The notes: generated by a model from the letters alone, not told the origin. 64,000 bases of DNA from Camarhynchus parvulus (GCF_901933205.1 NW_022148237.1:734001-798000); one strand, 5' to 3'. Positions 10,301-23,400 are shown, counted from the first letter of the stretch. Made by a program: numbers and translations.

Positions 10301-13300
10301 TCACTGGGAGACCCCAAAACCTCCCTAGAGCATCTCAAGGACTTTCCACACCCTTCTTAAATGTCTCCCACACTTTCCTAGGATATCCTAAATCCTTCCA
10401 AAACCCCCCAGACCTGCCCCAAACTCATCCTTAGAGCCTTCCCAGTGGCTCCCAGTCCCTCCCAGTGCTCCCAGTACCCCCCATTGTCCCCCAGTTCCAC
10501 GCCGTGGACAGGCTGCAGAGGAACGGGTACGACCTGGCGCTGGTGCCGCAGGGCGGGCCCTGAAACCCCCCAAAACCCCCTCAAATCACCCCAAATCCCC
10601 TGTTAGACCTCTCCCAGTACATCCCAGTGCTCCCAGTACCCCCCATTGTCCCCCAGTTCCACGCCATGGACACGCTGCAGAGGAACGGGTACGACCTGGC
10701 GCGGGCCATGGCCACGCTGGTGCCGCAGGGCGGGCCGGTGCTGTGCCGCGACGAGATGGAGGAGTGGTCGGCCTCCGAGGCCATGCTCTTCGAGGAGGCC
10801 CTGGAGAAATACGGCAAGGACTTCAACGACATCAGGCAGGACTTTGTGAGTGGGGGGAGCCCCTTTTTGGGGGTTTTTTGGGGTTTTTTGGGGGGTTTTA
10901 TGGGGATCAGGGACCCCCTCTGAGCTCAGGATTGGGCGTTCACAGCTGCCCTGGAAGTCTCTGGCCAGCATTGTCCAGTTCTACTACATGTGGAAAACCA
11001 CTGACCGCTACATCCAGCAGGTATGGGGTGGGGAGGGGGTTTGGGGGGGCTGAAATGGGGTTTGGGGTCATTGTAGGGGCTTGAGGGGGCTGAAATGGGG
11101 TTTGGGGGGCTGAAATGGGGTTTGGGGGGGCTGAAATGGGGTTTGGGGTCATTGTAGGGGTTTGGGGGGGCTGAAATGGAGTTTGGGGGGTTGAAATGGG
11201 GATTTCACACCCCTGGTGTGGGATTTGGGGGGCTGGTATGGGGCTTTGGGGTCGTTATAGGGATTTGGGGGGCTGGACTTGGGGTTTGAGGGGCTGATAT
11301 AGGGACTTGGGGGGCTGATATTGGGGTTGAGAAGGAGAAACGGGGTTTTGGGGGGCTGATCTGGGGAGTTTGGGGGGCTCGGGTTTTGGGGGGCTGATCT
11401 GGGGGCTTTTGGGGGGCTGATCTGGGGGTTTTTGGGGGGCTGATCTGGGGGCTTTTGGGGGGCTGATCTGGGGGTTTTGGGGGGCTGATCTGGGGGTTTT
11501 TGGGGGGGCTGATCTGGGGGTTTTTGGGGGGCTGATCCGGGGGTTTTTGGGGGGCTCAGTGCCCCCCTGACCCCCTCCCTGCTCGCAGAAGAGGCTGAAG
11601 GCAGCCGAGGCCGACAGCAAACTGAAGCAAGTCTACATCCCCACCTAGTGAGTGGGGGGGCTTTGGGGACCCCCTGCCCAGCCTGGGGGGGCACAGGAGA
11701 CCCCCTTGGAACCCCCCCAAAATCCTCTGACCCCCTCCCCACTTTTCCCACAGCACCAAACCCAACCCCAACCAGATCATCTCGGTGGGCTCCAAACCCG
11801 GCGTCAACGGGGCCGGATTCCAGAAAGGGCTGAGCTGCGAGAGCTGCCACAGTCAGTGCGGCCTGGGGGGGTCCCAAAAGGGTCTGGGGGGTCCCAAAAG
11901 GGTCTGGGGGGGTCCTGAGGTCATGGGGGATCTCTGGGCTTTGGTGAACAGGAATTTGGGGCTTCCAGAAAGGGCTGAGCTGCAAGAGCTGCCACAGACT
12001 GTGCGGCCTGGGGGGGTCCCAAAAGGGTCTGGGGAGGGGTCCCAAAGGGTTTGGGGGTCTTGGGAGGCTCCTGGGGTTTGGTTTGGGGGGAATCTTTGGG
12101 GGTTTCAGGGGATTTAGGGGGTCGTGGGGGGGTCTCTGGGGGGTTGGGGAACAGCAATTTGGGGGTTCCAGAAGGAGCTCTCTGGCGTTTGAGGGGATCC
12201 TGGGGTGGGGTTTGGGGGGGCTTGGAGACATCCTGGGGTTTGGGGGGGATCCCTGGGTGCCCCCCAGTAACCCCCAGTTGCCCCCCCAGCCTCCCAGTCC
12301 CCCCAGTGGTACGCCTGGGGCCCCCCCAACATGCAGTGCCGCCTCTGCGCCTCCTGCTGGATCTACTGGAAGAAATATGGGGGGCTCAAGACCCCCACCC
12401 AGCTGGAGGGGGTGACCCGCAGCGCCTCGGTGAGACCCCAGACCCAAAATCCCACCGAGGGACCCACAAAATCCCACCGAGGAACCCCCAAAATCCCACT
12501 GAGGGACCCCCAAAACCTCCTGGGACCCACAAAATCCCACTGAGGGACCCCCAAAAACTCCTGGCGCCACTAAAACCTCCTGGGACCCCCAAAATCCCAC
12601 TGAGGGACCCCCAAATTCCACTCAGGGACACCTGATTTCTCTCAGAACACCCCAAACTCCCTTAGGAATCCCCCTTAGAGCCCCCAAAACCCCCTAAACC
12701 TCTTTAGAGACCCCAAATGTCTCTTAGAGCCCCCCCAAACCCCTTTAGAGACCCTAAACCCACCTTAGAGCTCTCTGAACTCCCTTTAAATCCCCCTGTA
12801 CACCATCATGGCTGGTTTTAGGGGGAATTTTGGGGTTTTTAACCCTTTCTGCCCCCCAGGGCCCCACTCCCGGGGTCACCTGTCCCTATACACCACTGTG
12901 GATGGGTTTTGGGGTTTTTAACCATTTCTGCCCCCAGAATCCCCACTCCCGGGGTCACCTGTCCCTATACACCACTGTGGATGGGTTTTGGGGTGATTTT
13001 TGGGGTTTTTAACCCTTTCTGCCCCCCCAGAATCCCCACTCTTGGGGTCACCTGTCCCCGTACAACAACAGGGGCTGTTCTAGGGGGGGTTTTGGGGTTT
13101 TTAACCCTTTCTGCCCCCCCAGAATCCCCACTCCCGGGGTCACCTGTCCCCGTACACTAATATGGCTGGTTTTAGGGGGGAATTTGGGGTGATTTTTGGG
13201 GTTTTTAACCCTTTCTGCCCCGCCAGGAGCCCCACTCGCGGGGTCACCTGTCGCGGCCCGAGGCGCAGTCGCTGTCGCCGTACACGACGAGCGCCAGCCG

Positions 13301-16300
13301 TGCCAAGCTGCTGGCCAAGAACCGCCAGACGTTCCTGCTGCAGACCACGGCTGACGCGGCTCTCGCGCCGCCTGTGCCGCGACGTGCTGCAGCCGCGGCG
13401 GGCGGCGCGCCGGCCCTACGCCCCCATCAACGCCAACGCCATCAAGGCCGAGTGTGAGCAGGGGAAAACGGGCCAAAAACGGGGGTTTGGGGGGAAAAAA
13501 TGGGGTTTGGGGGGAAAAATGGGGTTTGGGGAAAAATGGGGTTTGGGGGGGAAAAATGGGGTTTGGGGGGGAAAAATGGGGTTTGGGGGGAAAAACAGGT
13601 GTTTTGGGGTGTATGGGATCCCTACACCCCCATCAACGCCAATGCCATCAAGGCCGAGCGTGAGCAGGGGAAAATGGGGAAAAACAGGGGTTTGGGGGGA
13701 AAAAATGGGGTTTGGGGGGGAAAAATGGGGTTTGGGGGGGAAAAATGGGGCAAAAATGGGGGTTTAGGGGGGAAAATTGGGGGGTTGGGGGTAAAAAACA
13801 GGTGTTTTGGGGTGTATGGGATCCCTATGCCCCCATGAACACCAACGCCATCAAGGCCGAGTGTGAGCGGGGGAAAATGGGGCAAAAATGGGGGTTTGAG
13901 GGCATGAAATGGGGTTTGGGGGGGAAAAATGGGGGGTTGGGGGCATGAAATGGGGCAAAAACGGGGTTTGGGGAGGGAAAAATGGGGTTTGGGGGGGAAA
14001 AATGGGGGTTTGGGGGTAAAAAACGGGGAAAAATGGGGTTCGGGGCCTCTTCAGGGGGTGTATGGGATCCCTACACCCCCCATCAATGCCAACGCCATCA
14101 AGGCCGAGTGTGAGCAGGGGAAAACGGGGGAAAATGGGGTTTGGGGGAGGAAAAATGGGGAAAAACGGGGTTTGTGGGGGAAAAAATGGGGGTTTGTGAT
14201 TCCCATCAACGCCAATGCCATCAAGGCCGAGTGTGAGCAGGGACAAATGGGGTTTGGGGGCATGAAATGGGGGTTTGGGGGTTAAAAATGGGGCAAAAAT
14301 GGGGGTTTGGGACCCCATCAATGCCAACGCCATCAAGGCCAAGTGTGAGAAGGGTTTGAAGCAAAAAACGGGGGTTTAGGGGCATAAAATGGGGGGAAAA
14401 TGGGGGTTGGGGGAAGAAAAACAGGGAAAAACGAGGTTTGGGGAGAAAAAATTGGAAAAAAATGGGGGTTTGGAGGGAATTTGGGATCCCCATCAATGCT
14501 AACACCATGAAGACCAAGTATGAGCAGGGTTTGGGGGGGAAAAATGGAGGAGAAATGGAGGTTTGGGCCCCCAGCAACACCAACGCCATCATGGCCGAGT
14601 GTGAGTGGGAAAATGGGGTGAAAATGGGGTAAAAGTGAGGTAAAAATGGGGTAAAAATGACTTAAAAACGTGGTCAAAATGAGGTCAAAATGGGTAGGAA
14701 TTAGGTAAAAATGGGGTAAAAATGGGGTGAAAAATGGGGTAAAAATGGGGTAAAAATTAGTTAAAAATTGGGTAGAAATGAGATAAAAATGGGGTAAAAA
14801 TGAGGTAAAAATGGGGTAAAAATGAGGTAAAAGTGAGGTGAAAATGGGGTAAAAATGAGGTAAAAATGAGGTAAAAATGGGGTAAAAATGGGGTAAAAAT
14901 GGAGCTTTGGATCCTCCTCAACCCTACACTGTCAGAGCGGAGCGTGAGTTCTGGAGTTGGGAGGAGGAATTGGGGGGTCTGGACCCTCCCCCAGGACTGG
15001 GGGCCTTTGGGACCCCCCCAATCCCCCCCCGTGCCCCCCCAGGCTCCATCCGGCTGCCCAAGGCCGCCAAGGCCCCCCTGAAAATCCACCCGCTGACGCG
15101 GCTGCCCCTCGCCGCCATCGTCAAGGAGCTGGGTGAGGCCTGGGGGGGCGCGGGGGGGTCCTGGGGGGGGGGGGAGGGGATTTGGGGGGGCAGGAAGGGG
15201 CATTTGGGAGGGGGGTTTGGGAGGGTTCTTGGGGGTTGGGGGTGGGGGGGGATTTGGGGGTGTTTGGGAGGGGTTTGGGGGGTCCCTGAGGGTGGGAGAT
15301 AAAAGAGGGGGGGTGGTCCAGGTGGAGCTGGGGGGTTTCTAAGGATGAGAGGGGGGATTTGGGGGGGTCCAGGTGAGTCTGGGGGTGTCCCTGGGAGTAT
15401 CGGGGGGGTCTCCAGGTGTGTTGGACCCCACCTGGTGCTGATTTGGGGCTCCCCAAGGGTGGTGGGTGCCCCATGGGGGTGTGGGGGGGTCTCAGGGCTG
15501 GATTTGGGGGATTTTTGAGGATTTTTGAGGATTTTTGGCACCCGCTGACCCCCCCTGTCCCCCCTCCCCAGCTGCCCAAGCCCCCCTGAAGCCCAAGACC
15601 CCCCGAGGCACCAAGACCCCGATCAACCGGAACCAGCTGAGCCAGAGCCGGGGGCTGGCGGGGCTGGGGGGCAAGAGGGGCTACGAGGGGGGGGGAGACG
15701 GGCACAGACCCCCCCGCATGAGGGTACGGGGATGGGGGGAGGGGGTGATTGCCAGGGGCATTGATTGACTGGGGGATTAGGGTGATTGATGGGGGAAATG
15801 GGGGGGATTGACAGAAGGGATGACTGACAAGGGGATGGAGTGATTGACAGGTCTGTGGAAGTGGGAGGGGCAGTTTTGAAGTGGTTGGCAGGGGGTGGGG
15901 CCTGTGTGCCATGGGAGGGGTGGAGCTTGTGGGTAATTGGCAGATACAGGATGTTGTGGGGGTGATTGACAGGGGTGGAACACTCAGGGGTGGGACTTGG
16001 GGTGATTGACAGCGCGTGTGGCCGTTAGAAGTGAATCCGGATTGGTGCAAGCAGTGTTTATGGGCGGGGTCTTAGATTGATTGACAATGACGTTGTGGGA
16101 TTGGGGCGTGGTTAGGAGTGACCGACAGCCCCAGGGCGGGCTGTGATTGGCAGGGGAGTGCCGGGCGGTGATTGGCCGGCTAACGCGGGCTGGGGGGGGT
16201 GGCGGGCGGTGATTGGATGGATAACGCGCTGGGTGGCGGGAGGCGAGCTGTGATTGGCCGGCGGGCTCGCGCGGCGCGCTGTGATTGGCCGGGGGGGCGG

Positions 16301-17019
16301 GGCTGACGCTCCCTTCCCGCGCAGGTCGGGACGGCGGCGCTGCCGTTCTCCGCCAACGGGCGCCCCCTGGCGGCCGCGCTGCGCCCCGCGCCCCCCCCCG
16401 GCACCAAGCGGCAGAAACTGAACCCGGCGGACGCGCCCAACCCCGTGGTGTTCGTGGCCACCAAGGACACCCGGTACCGGCGGCTGGGGGGTCCTGAGGG
16501 GGTTTGGGGGGGGTCCTGAGGGGTGGGGGGTCCTGAAAGGATTTGGAGGGGCCTAAAGGGGGTTTGATGAGTCTTGAGGGGGTCTTGGGGGGGCCTTGAG
16601 GGGATTTGGGGAGTCTTGAGGGGATTTGGAGAGTTCCAAGGGCATTTGGGGTTCCCTGGCAGGGTCTGGGAAGGTCTGAGCTGTCCGAAGACCCCCCAAG
16701 CAGAGCAAATTTGGGCTCTTCCTTTTGGGGGTCACACCAGCACTGTGACCCTCCTCCCACCACACCCCACGGGGGGGTCCCACGGAGTTTTTGGGGTTCC
16801 CTGAGCTCACCTTGCCCCCCCTCACCTCTGTCCCTCCCCCTCGCCAGGGCTCTGCGGAAGGCTCTGACCCACCTGGAGCTCCGCCGCGCCGCCCGGCGCC
16901 CCAACCTCCCCCTGAAGGTGAAACCGGGGGGGCTCCCCCTGCGCCCGGGGGGGGCCCTGGCGCCCCCGGCCCCCCCCCACCCCTCCAGCACCTCGGAGCC
17001 CATCGTGCTCGAGGACTGA
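7309..17019 (+). CDS. MTA2: MTA2, metastasis-associated protein 2 (NuRD subunit)
   Basis: Nuclear scaffold of the NuRD chromatin-remodelling/deacetylase complex; the family binds HDAC1/2 through ELM2-SANT. Start ATG 7309 gives [19 protein letters not shown]. Exons: 7309-7336, 8323-8390, 8493-8586, 9304-9421, 9532-9595, 9689-9806, 9885-9987, 10063-10162, 10657-10845, 10946-11020, 11589-11647, 11754-11851 (donor GTCAGT), 12290-12429, 13227-13453, 15043-15132, 15572-15723, 16325-16473, 16848-17019. Domains in order: BAH (first five exons), ELM2 ([18 protein letters not shown] onward), SANT ([20 protein letters not shown]), GATA-type zinc finger (CESCHTSQ...CRLCASCW), basic tail ([18 protein letters not shown]) and C-terminal EPIVLED. 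Near-identical to mammalian MTA2 throughout. Exon 13227-13453 is 227 nt where the conserved protein needs 229. Two bases of a Lys codon are missing at about 13349-13350 (QTT-LTR), so the frame breaks there. A consensus error is more likely than a true null. Confidence 0.97.
10491..10563 (+). pseudogene. Internally deleted copy of an MTA2 exon in the preceding intron
   Basis: Starts with the same acceptor and 'ttccacgcc', follows the exon at 10657 through 'acgacctggcgctggtgccg', skips the 'cgggccatggccacg' stretch and ends at gggcgggccc, then TGA. The true exon lies 94 bp further on. Confidence 0.92.
11050..11565. repeat. Minisatellites in an MTA2 intron (gctgaaatggggtttgggg; ggctgatctgggggtttt)
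   Basis: Two arrays of about 20-23 bp units back to back. No conserved element. Confidence 0.9.
11960..12190 (+). pseudogene. Copies of the MTA2 zinc-finger exon end (donor side)
   Basis: 'ttccagaaagggctgagctg' with caagagctgccacag at 11964 repeats the exon end at 11851 plus about 30 bp of intron. A second, decayed copy (ttccagaaggagct) starts near 12164. Confidence 0.9.
12840..13215 (+). repeat. Four copies of the MTA2 acceptor/exon start of 13227
   Basis: 'ccccactcccggggtcacct' recurs at about 12863, 12946, 13037 and 13127, always preceded by 'aaccctttctgcccc' and cag, as the real exon is (ccccactcgcggggtcacct). Confidence 0.93.
13600..14610 (+). repeat. Seven copies of the MTA2 exon end (donor side of 13453)
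   Basis: 'catcaacgccaacgccatca' with aggccgagtgtgagcag recurs near 13630, 13828, 14080, 14205, 14316, 14490 and 14573, with decreasing similarity. Most keep the GTGAG donor. Copies are separated by 'aaatggggtttggggggg' units. Confidence 0.95.
14610..14910. repeat. 11-bp purine-rich minisatellite (gtaaaaatggg)
   Basis: Tandem gtaaaaatggg/gtaaaaatgag units filling the 3' part of the same MTA2 intron. Confidence 0.93.
16141..16310 (+). promoter_or_regulatory. Cluster of inverted CCAAT (tgattggc) motifs plus GC box in MTA2 intron
   Basis: Five GTGATTGG elements (about 16144, 16169, 16208, 16250, 16283) in 170 bp, the reverse complement of the NF-Y consensus CCAATCA. They are followed by a GC box (gggggcggggct, about 16296) immediately before the exon at 16325. 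The unit 'ctgtgattggccgg' is repeated, so this may be a small tandem duplication. The arrangement resembles a CCAAT/GC-box promoter. Confidence 0.4.
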
Positions 17020-17235
17020 CACCCCCCTGCCCTGGACCCCCAACCCTTTTGTATTTTTTTTATTTCCATAGAAAAACCTCGCGGGGGGGGTTGGGGAGGG
17101 GGGGGTGGTTCCGGTGCCCCTCCCCCCGCTGTCCTTTTTGCCCCTCCCCCCCAAAACCCCCGCGGGCCCCTTTTGTACGTGCAGCGACGCCCCCGGTTTT
17201 GTATCTCGGGCTGTCCCGGTTCTGTAGCGACAGGA

Positions 17236-17241
17236 AATAAA
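17236..17241 (+). terminator. MTA2 poly(A) signal AATAAA
   Basis: AATAAA in ggaaataaacgcg, 217 bases past the MTA2 stop and 211 bases before the TUT1 ATG. Confidence 0.85.
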
Positions 17242-17451
17242 CGCGATGAGTTTTTTCTTCAATGGGAGTCAAAAAACGGCGGAGGGGGCGGGGGGGTGAC
17301 GGGAATACCGGGGGCACCGGGCGGAACGGTTGTGTTTGGGCGCGTTTCCGGGGGTAACCGTAAGGGACGGATCCCGCGTGGGGGAGCGGGGAGGGACGGA
17401 CCATTTCCGGCGGAAGTGGCTGAGGGACGGGCGCGGGAACCGGAGCTCGCC

Positions 17452-20400
17452 ATGGACCCGGAGCCGGGACCGGGCCCTGATCCCGACCCGGGGCCCGATC
17501 CCGACATGGACCCGGGCCACGATCCGGTAACGGGCCCGGTGCCGGTAACGGACCCGTTAACGGACCCGGCGAACGATCCCGACGTGGAGCCGCTGCACCG
17601 GGGCGGCTTCCGCTGCCGCCTGTGCCAGATCACCACGGCCAACCGTGAGTGATCGCGGGAGCTGGGGGGGCGCTGGTTACCGGCACCGGGGGGCGGCTCT
17701 ACGGTCCCGGTTACCGGGGCTGGGGGCTCCGGGACCCCGTTAACCAGAACAGGGGGGGCTTCCAAACTCCGTTTTAACCGGGACCGGGGAGTCTCTATTA
17801 CCCCAATTACCGGCACCGGGGCAGCGCTGAGACTCCCATTCCCCTCGGTGCTTCCCGGTCCCGGTAATTGGGGTAATAGGGGAATAAACCCGTTCCTGCT
17901 GATCCCCATTCCCGTTCCCGGTGTTCCCGTTGATCCCGGTTCCAGTCGAGTCCCGTTATTCCCGGTGTCCCCAATTCCCGTTGACCCCATTGATTCCTGC
18001 TGTTCCCGGTGTTCCCGGTGTTCCCCGTTGGTCCTGGTTCCCGTTATTCCCGTTGATCCCGTTCCCCCACAGTGCCCACTTCCCGTTATTCCCGTTATCC
18101 CCGTTGCCCCTGCAGTCCCCAATCCCCGGTACTCCCGTTTTCCCCCGTTAATCCCCGTTAACCCCCGTTATTCCCGTTATCCCGTTCTCCCCGTTACTCC
18201 GGTCACTCCCCGTTCCCCCGGCAGTGCCGAGCCTCTGTTAACCCCCGTTAATCCGGTCACCCCCGTTAATCCCGGTCACTCCCGTTGTTACCCCGTTCTC
18301 CCCGTTACTCCCCGTTAATCCCGTTCCCTCCTCCCTCCCCGTTAATCCCGTAATCCCGTTTCCCGTCCCTCCGTTCGCTCCCGTAATCCCGGTCACTCCC
18401 GTTAATCCCGTTAATCCCGGTCACTCCCGTTCCCCCGGTCACTCCCGTTAATCCCGGTCACTCCCGTTCCCCCGGTCACTCCCGTTCCCCCGGTCACTCC
18501 CGTTAATCCCGGTCACTCCCGTCACTCCCGTTAATCCCGTTCCCCCCGTTCCCCCGGTCACTCCCGGTGCCCCGGCAGTGCCGAGCCTGCGCTCGCACCT
18601 GGCGGGGAAGCGGCACGGGCGGCTCCGGGCGCTGCGGGCGGAGCGCCGGGCGCAGGAGCAGCGGAGCCTTTTCGTCAGCGGCTTCCGCCGGGGCACCGCG
18701 CCCGAGCAGCTGCGCCGCCACTTCCGCGCCTTCGGCCCTGTCGCGACAGTCGTGTTGGACAAGGACAAGGTGCGGCACCGGCGGCGGCGGGAGGGGCCCT
18801 GGGGATGGCGCCGTTGTCGCGATAGGCGGGGAGGGAGCGGCGGGAGGGGACACCGGCACCCCGTCACTGTCGCGATAGGCGGGGAGGGAGCGGCGGGAGG
18901 GGACACCGGCACCCCGTCACTGTCGCGATAGGCGGGGAGGGAGCGGCGGGAGGGTCGGGAACCCGCGGTTCCTTCTTGGGGGAAGGGTTTTGGGCCTCCC
19001 GCGGGTGTCGCGATTGTCGCGATAGTGATGGACAAAGTGGGAAGGAGGGGGGGGTCTTAAGTACCCTGGGGAGTGTATTGGTGGCCTTGGGGGGGGTCTC
19101 CCATGGCCCTCACCTGGTGAAGGAATATCGCGACTGTCGCGATAGTCACGGGGCTGTCCCGATGTCCCTGCGGGGAGGGGAAGGCTCCGCTATCCCCTGA
19201 GCTCTCCCACCGCCCCCTGCCGCCCTGGGGCGATGTCGCGCCTATCGCGATAGCCGCTCCGTGTCCCCCGCAGGGCGCGTTCGCCATCGTGGAGCTGCGG
19301 GACCGCGCGGCGCGGCAGCGGGCGCTGGAGCAGCCCCGGCATTTGCTGGAGGGGCGGCGGCTGCGGGTGCGGCCCCGGGAGCACCGGGAATGGCCCCGGG
19401 CCCCCCCCCGGGACCCCCCCGGGAACCCCCCGGGACCCCCGGGGCTGCTGCAGGCGCTGGGCCGGGCCCCGGACGTGAGTGGGGGGCTCGGATGGGGGGT
19501 TTGGGGGCTTGAGGGGTTTTTGGGGGGTCCCAGAGCTCTCCCGGGGCTTGAGGGGGCTCCCAGTGCTCCCAGTTTGCCCAGTAAGGCTACGGGGTCACTC
19601 CCAGTTCCCCAGCTCCCCAGTTTGCCCCTCCCAGTGTTCCCAGTTTGCACTCCCAGTGTTCCCAGTTTGCCCAGTTTCCCATCCTGCAGGTGGGGGTGTC
19701 ACTCCCAGTTTGCCCAGTTTGGCACTCCGAGTTTCCCCAGTGTTCCCAGTTTCCCCTCCCAGTGTTCCCAGTGTTCCCAGTTTGCCCAGTTTCCCCTCCC
19801 AGTGTTCCCAGTGTTCCCAGTTTGCCCAGTTTCCCCTCCCAGTGTTCCCAGTGTTCCCAGTTTCCCCCGTTTCCGCCGCCAGGTGTGGGCGCAGCTGCAG
19901 CTGCTGGTGCGGGCGCTGGAGCTGAGCGCGGCCGAGCGGCGCCTGCGGGAGCTGCTGCTGACCCTGATCAGGGAGGTGTTCACTGAGTTCTTCCCAGGTG
20001 AGCACACCTGGGCACACCTGGGCACAGCTTGTAACACCTGGGCACAGCTGGGCACACCTGGGATACACCTGAGTTACACCTGGGTGCACTTGGGCACACC
20101 TGGTACACCTGGGATACACCTGGGCACACCTGGGTACACCTGGGATACACCTGGGCACACCTGGGATACACCTGGGCACACCTGGGATACACCTGGGGTA
20201 CACCTGGGGCACACCTGGGATACACCTGGGGCACACCTGGGATACACCTGGGGCACACCTGGGGCACACCTGGGGCACACCTGGGGCACACCTGGTACAC
20301 CTGGGATACACCTGGGGTACACCTGGGGTACACCTGGGTACACCTGGGCACACCTGGGCACACCTGGGATACACCTGGGGCACACCTGGGTACACCTGGG

Positions 20401-23400
20401 ATACACCTGGGTGCACTTGGGCACACCTGGTACACCTGGGATACACCTGGGTACACCTGGGATACACCTGGGCACACCTGGGATACACCTGGGGTACACC
20501 TGGGCACACCTGGGATACACCTGGGATACACCTGAGTACACCTGGGATACACCTGGGATACACCTGGGTGCACTTGGGCACACCTGGGATACACCTGGGC
20601 ACACCTGGGATACACCTGGGGTACACCTGGGCACACCTGGGATACACCTGGGATACACCTGGGTGCACTTGGGCACACCTGGTACACCTGGGTACACCTG
20701 GGCACACCTGGGATACACCTGGGGTACACCTGGGCACACCTGGGATACACCTGGGGCACACCTGGTACACCTGGGATACACCTGGGCACACCTGGGATAC
20801 ACCTGGGGTACACCTGGGCACACCTGGGATACACCTGGGATACACCTGAGTACACCTGGGATACACCTGGGCACACCTGGGATACACCTGGGATACACCT
20901 GGGGCACTTGGGCACACCTGGTACACCTGGGATACACCTGAGTACACCTGGGGTACACCTGGGCACACCTGGGCACACCTGGGCACACCTGTCCCCTCAC
21001 CTGTCCCCCCCCGTCTCCCCCAGGCTGCTCCGTTGTCCCCTACGGCTCCTCCGTCAACGGCTTCGACGTCCACGGCTGCGACCTGGACCTGCACCTGGAG
21101 CTGGGGGCGCCCCAAATCCCAGAGACCCCAAACGGGGACCCCCAAACCCCAGAGACCCCAAACGGGGACCCCCAGAGCCTGGGGACACTGCTGGGGGATG
21201 GGGACCCCCCCCTCAAAGGGTCCCTTTTAGGGTCTGAGGGGTCCCTTTTGGGGTCCCTTTCAGGTGACAGAGACCCCTCCCTCAAAAGGTCCCTTATGGG
21301 GTCTGAGGGGTCCTTTTTGGGGGACAGGGGGACCCATTTGGGGTCCAGGGGGTCCCATTTGGGGTCTCCTTTGGGTAACCAAGACCCCTCCCTCGAGGGG
21401 TCCCTTATGGGGTCCGAGGGGTCCCTTATGGGGTCTGAGGGTTCCCATTTGGGGTCTGAGGGGTCCCATTTGGGGTCTCCTTTGGGTAACCAAGACCCCT
21501 CCCTCGAGGGGTCCCTTATGGGGTCCGAGGGGTCCCTTATGGGGTCTGAGGGGTCCCATTTGGGGTCTCCTTTGGGTAACCAAGACCCCTCCCTCGAGGG
21601 GTCCCTTATGGGGTCCAAGGGGTCTGTTTTGGGGTCCGAGGGGTCCCTGTCAGGGGATGAGTCCCCCGAGTCCGACGGGTCCCGTTTGGGGTCCGAGGGG
21701 TCCCTGTTGGGGTCCGAGGGGTCCCTGTTGGGGCGCGGGGCCGGCGCGGAGCGGGCGCTGCTGCTGGTGGGCGCGGTGCTGCGGCGCTGCGTGCCGGGGG
21801 TCCGGGGTCCAGCGCCGTGCCCGGCGCCCGGCGCCCCGTGGTCAAATTCAGCCACAAACAGTCGGGGCTGGCCGGGGACGTGTGCCTGGACAACCGGTAC
21901 GGACTGGGACAGACTGGGAGGGACTGGGAGAGGGGATGGGGGCACAAGGAGGACGTTGGGAGGGACTGGGAGCACTGGGAGGGCACTGGGGGTAACTGGG
22001 AGGGACTGGGGGTAACTGGGAGGGACTGGGGGGTAATTGGGAGGGAGTGAGGGGCACTGGGGGTAAATGGGAGGCACTGGGAGGGACTGGGGGGTAACTG
22101 GGAGGGACTGGGGGGTAACTGGGAGGGACTGGGGGGTAACTGGGAGGGACTGGGGAGGGAGGGGGGGGGGTAATTGGGAGGGAGTGAGGGGCACTGGGGG
22201 TAAATGGGAGGCACTGGGAGGGCACTGGGGGTAACTGGGAGGGACTGGGGGGAACTGGGAGGGCACTGGGGGTGACTGGGAGGGACTGAGGGGCACTGGG
22301 GGTCAATGGAAGGGAACCGAGGGGCGCCTTCTCATTTCTCTCATTTTTCTCTTTCTCCCCCTTTCTCTCCTGCTCCTTCCCCCCCCTGCCTTTTCCCTGT
22401 CATTTTTCCCATTTTCCCGGCCCTTTTTTCCCCTTTCCCCCCATTTCCCTGCCCGTTTTTGCCGTTTTTTGCCGTTTTTCCCCCCAAACCCGCCCCAGCC
22501 TGGCCCTGTTCAACACTCGCTTCCTGCGCCTCTGCGCCGACGCCGACCCGCGGGTGCGGCCCCTGGGCTACGCCCTGCGGCTCTGGGCGGGGGGGCAGCG
22601 GCTGGCAGGTGAGGGGGGGGCGGGACCCCTCCCCAAAATGAGCAGGGACCCCCCAAAAAGGGGCTGGGACCCCCAAAAAATGGGCTGGGAACCCCCCCTC
22701 CCCACAGCCCATTCTTCCCTGTGCACCTCTGGGCAGGGGGGCAGCACCTGGCAGGTGAAGGGGGGGGGCGGCGGGACCCCTCCCCAAAATGGGCTGGGAG
22801 ACCCTCGGAAGGGTCTGGGGACCCTTCTCAAAGGGACTGAGACCCCCAAAAAAGGGTCTAAAGACCCCTCCGAAAGGAATTGATACCCCCCCCCAAAAAG
22901 AACTGAGACTCCCCAAAAGGGGCAGAGACCCCCAAAAAGGGTCTGGCCCCCCCCCAAAGAAACTGAGACCCCCAAAAGGGGCAGAGACCCCCAAAAAGGG
23001 TCTGGCCCCCCCCCAAAGAAACTGAGACCCCCAAAAGGGGCAGAGACCCCTCCAAAATGGGGAAGGGAGCCCTGAAAATCCCCGCGGGTGCCGCCCCTCG
23101 GAGCCCCCACCCCAGCACCGAACTCCTCCGGGCAGCCAGGGGGGGTCGTGGCCGACTGAGGGGGGGTCTCATCTCACTGAGGACCCCCGGCACGACCCCC
23201 CCCCGTTATTCCCGCAGGGAACCGGGCCGGGGGCGGCCCCCTCCTCACCAACTACGCGCTGACGCTGCTGCTGGTGCTGTTCCTGCAGAGCCGCAGCCCC
23301 CCCGTGCTGCCCTCGGTGCGGCGCCTCCGCCTCCTGGCAGGTGCTCAAACCCCCCCCGCCCCATTCTGGGGATCCCCAGACCCATTTTGGGGGTCGCTGA

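Noticed and set aside
20000..21000. Very long open reading frames on both strands (for example through the CACCTG array, 2184-3386 and 26322-31460 style Pro-rich frames)
   Set aside because: They are translations of tandem repeats without stops, have no similarity to known domains, and cross verified splice sites of EML3 or TUT1.
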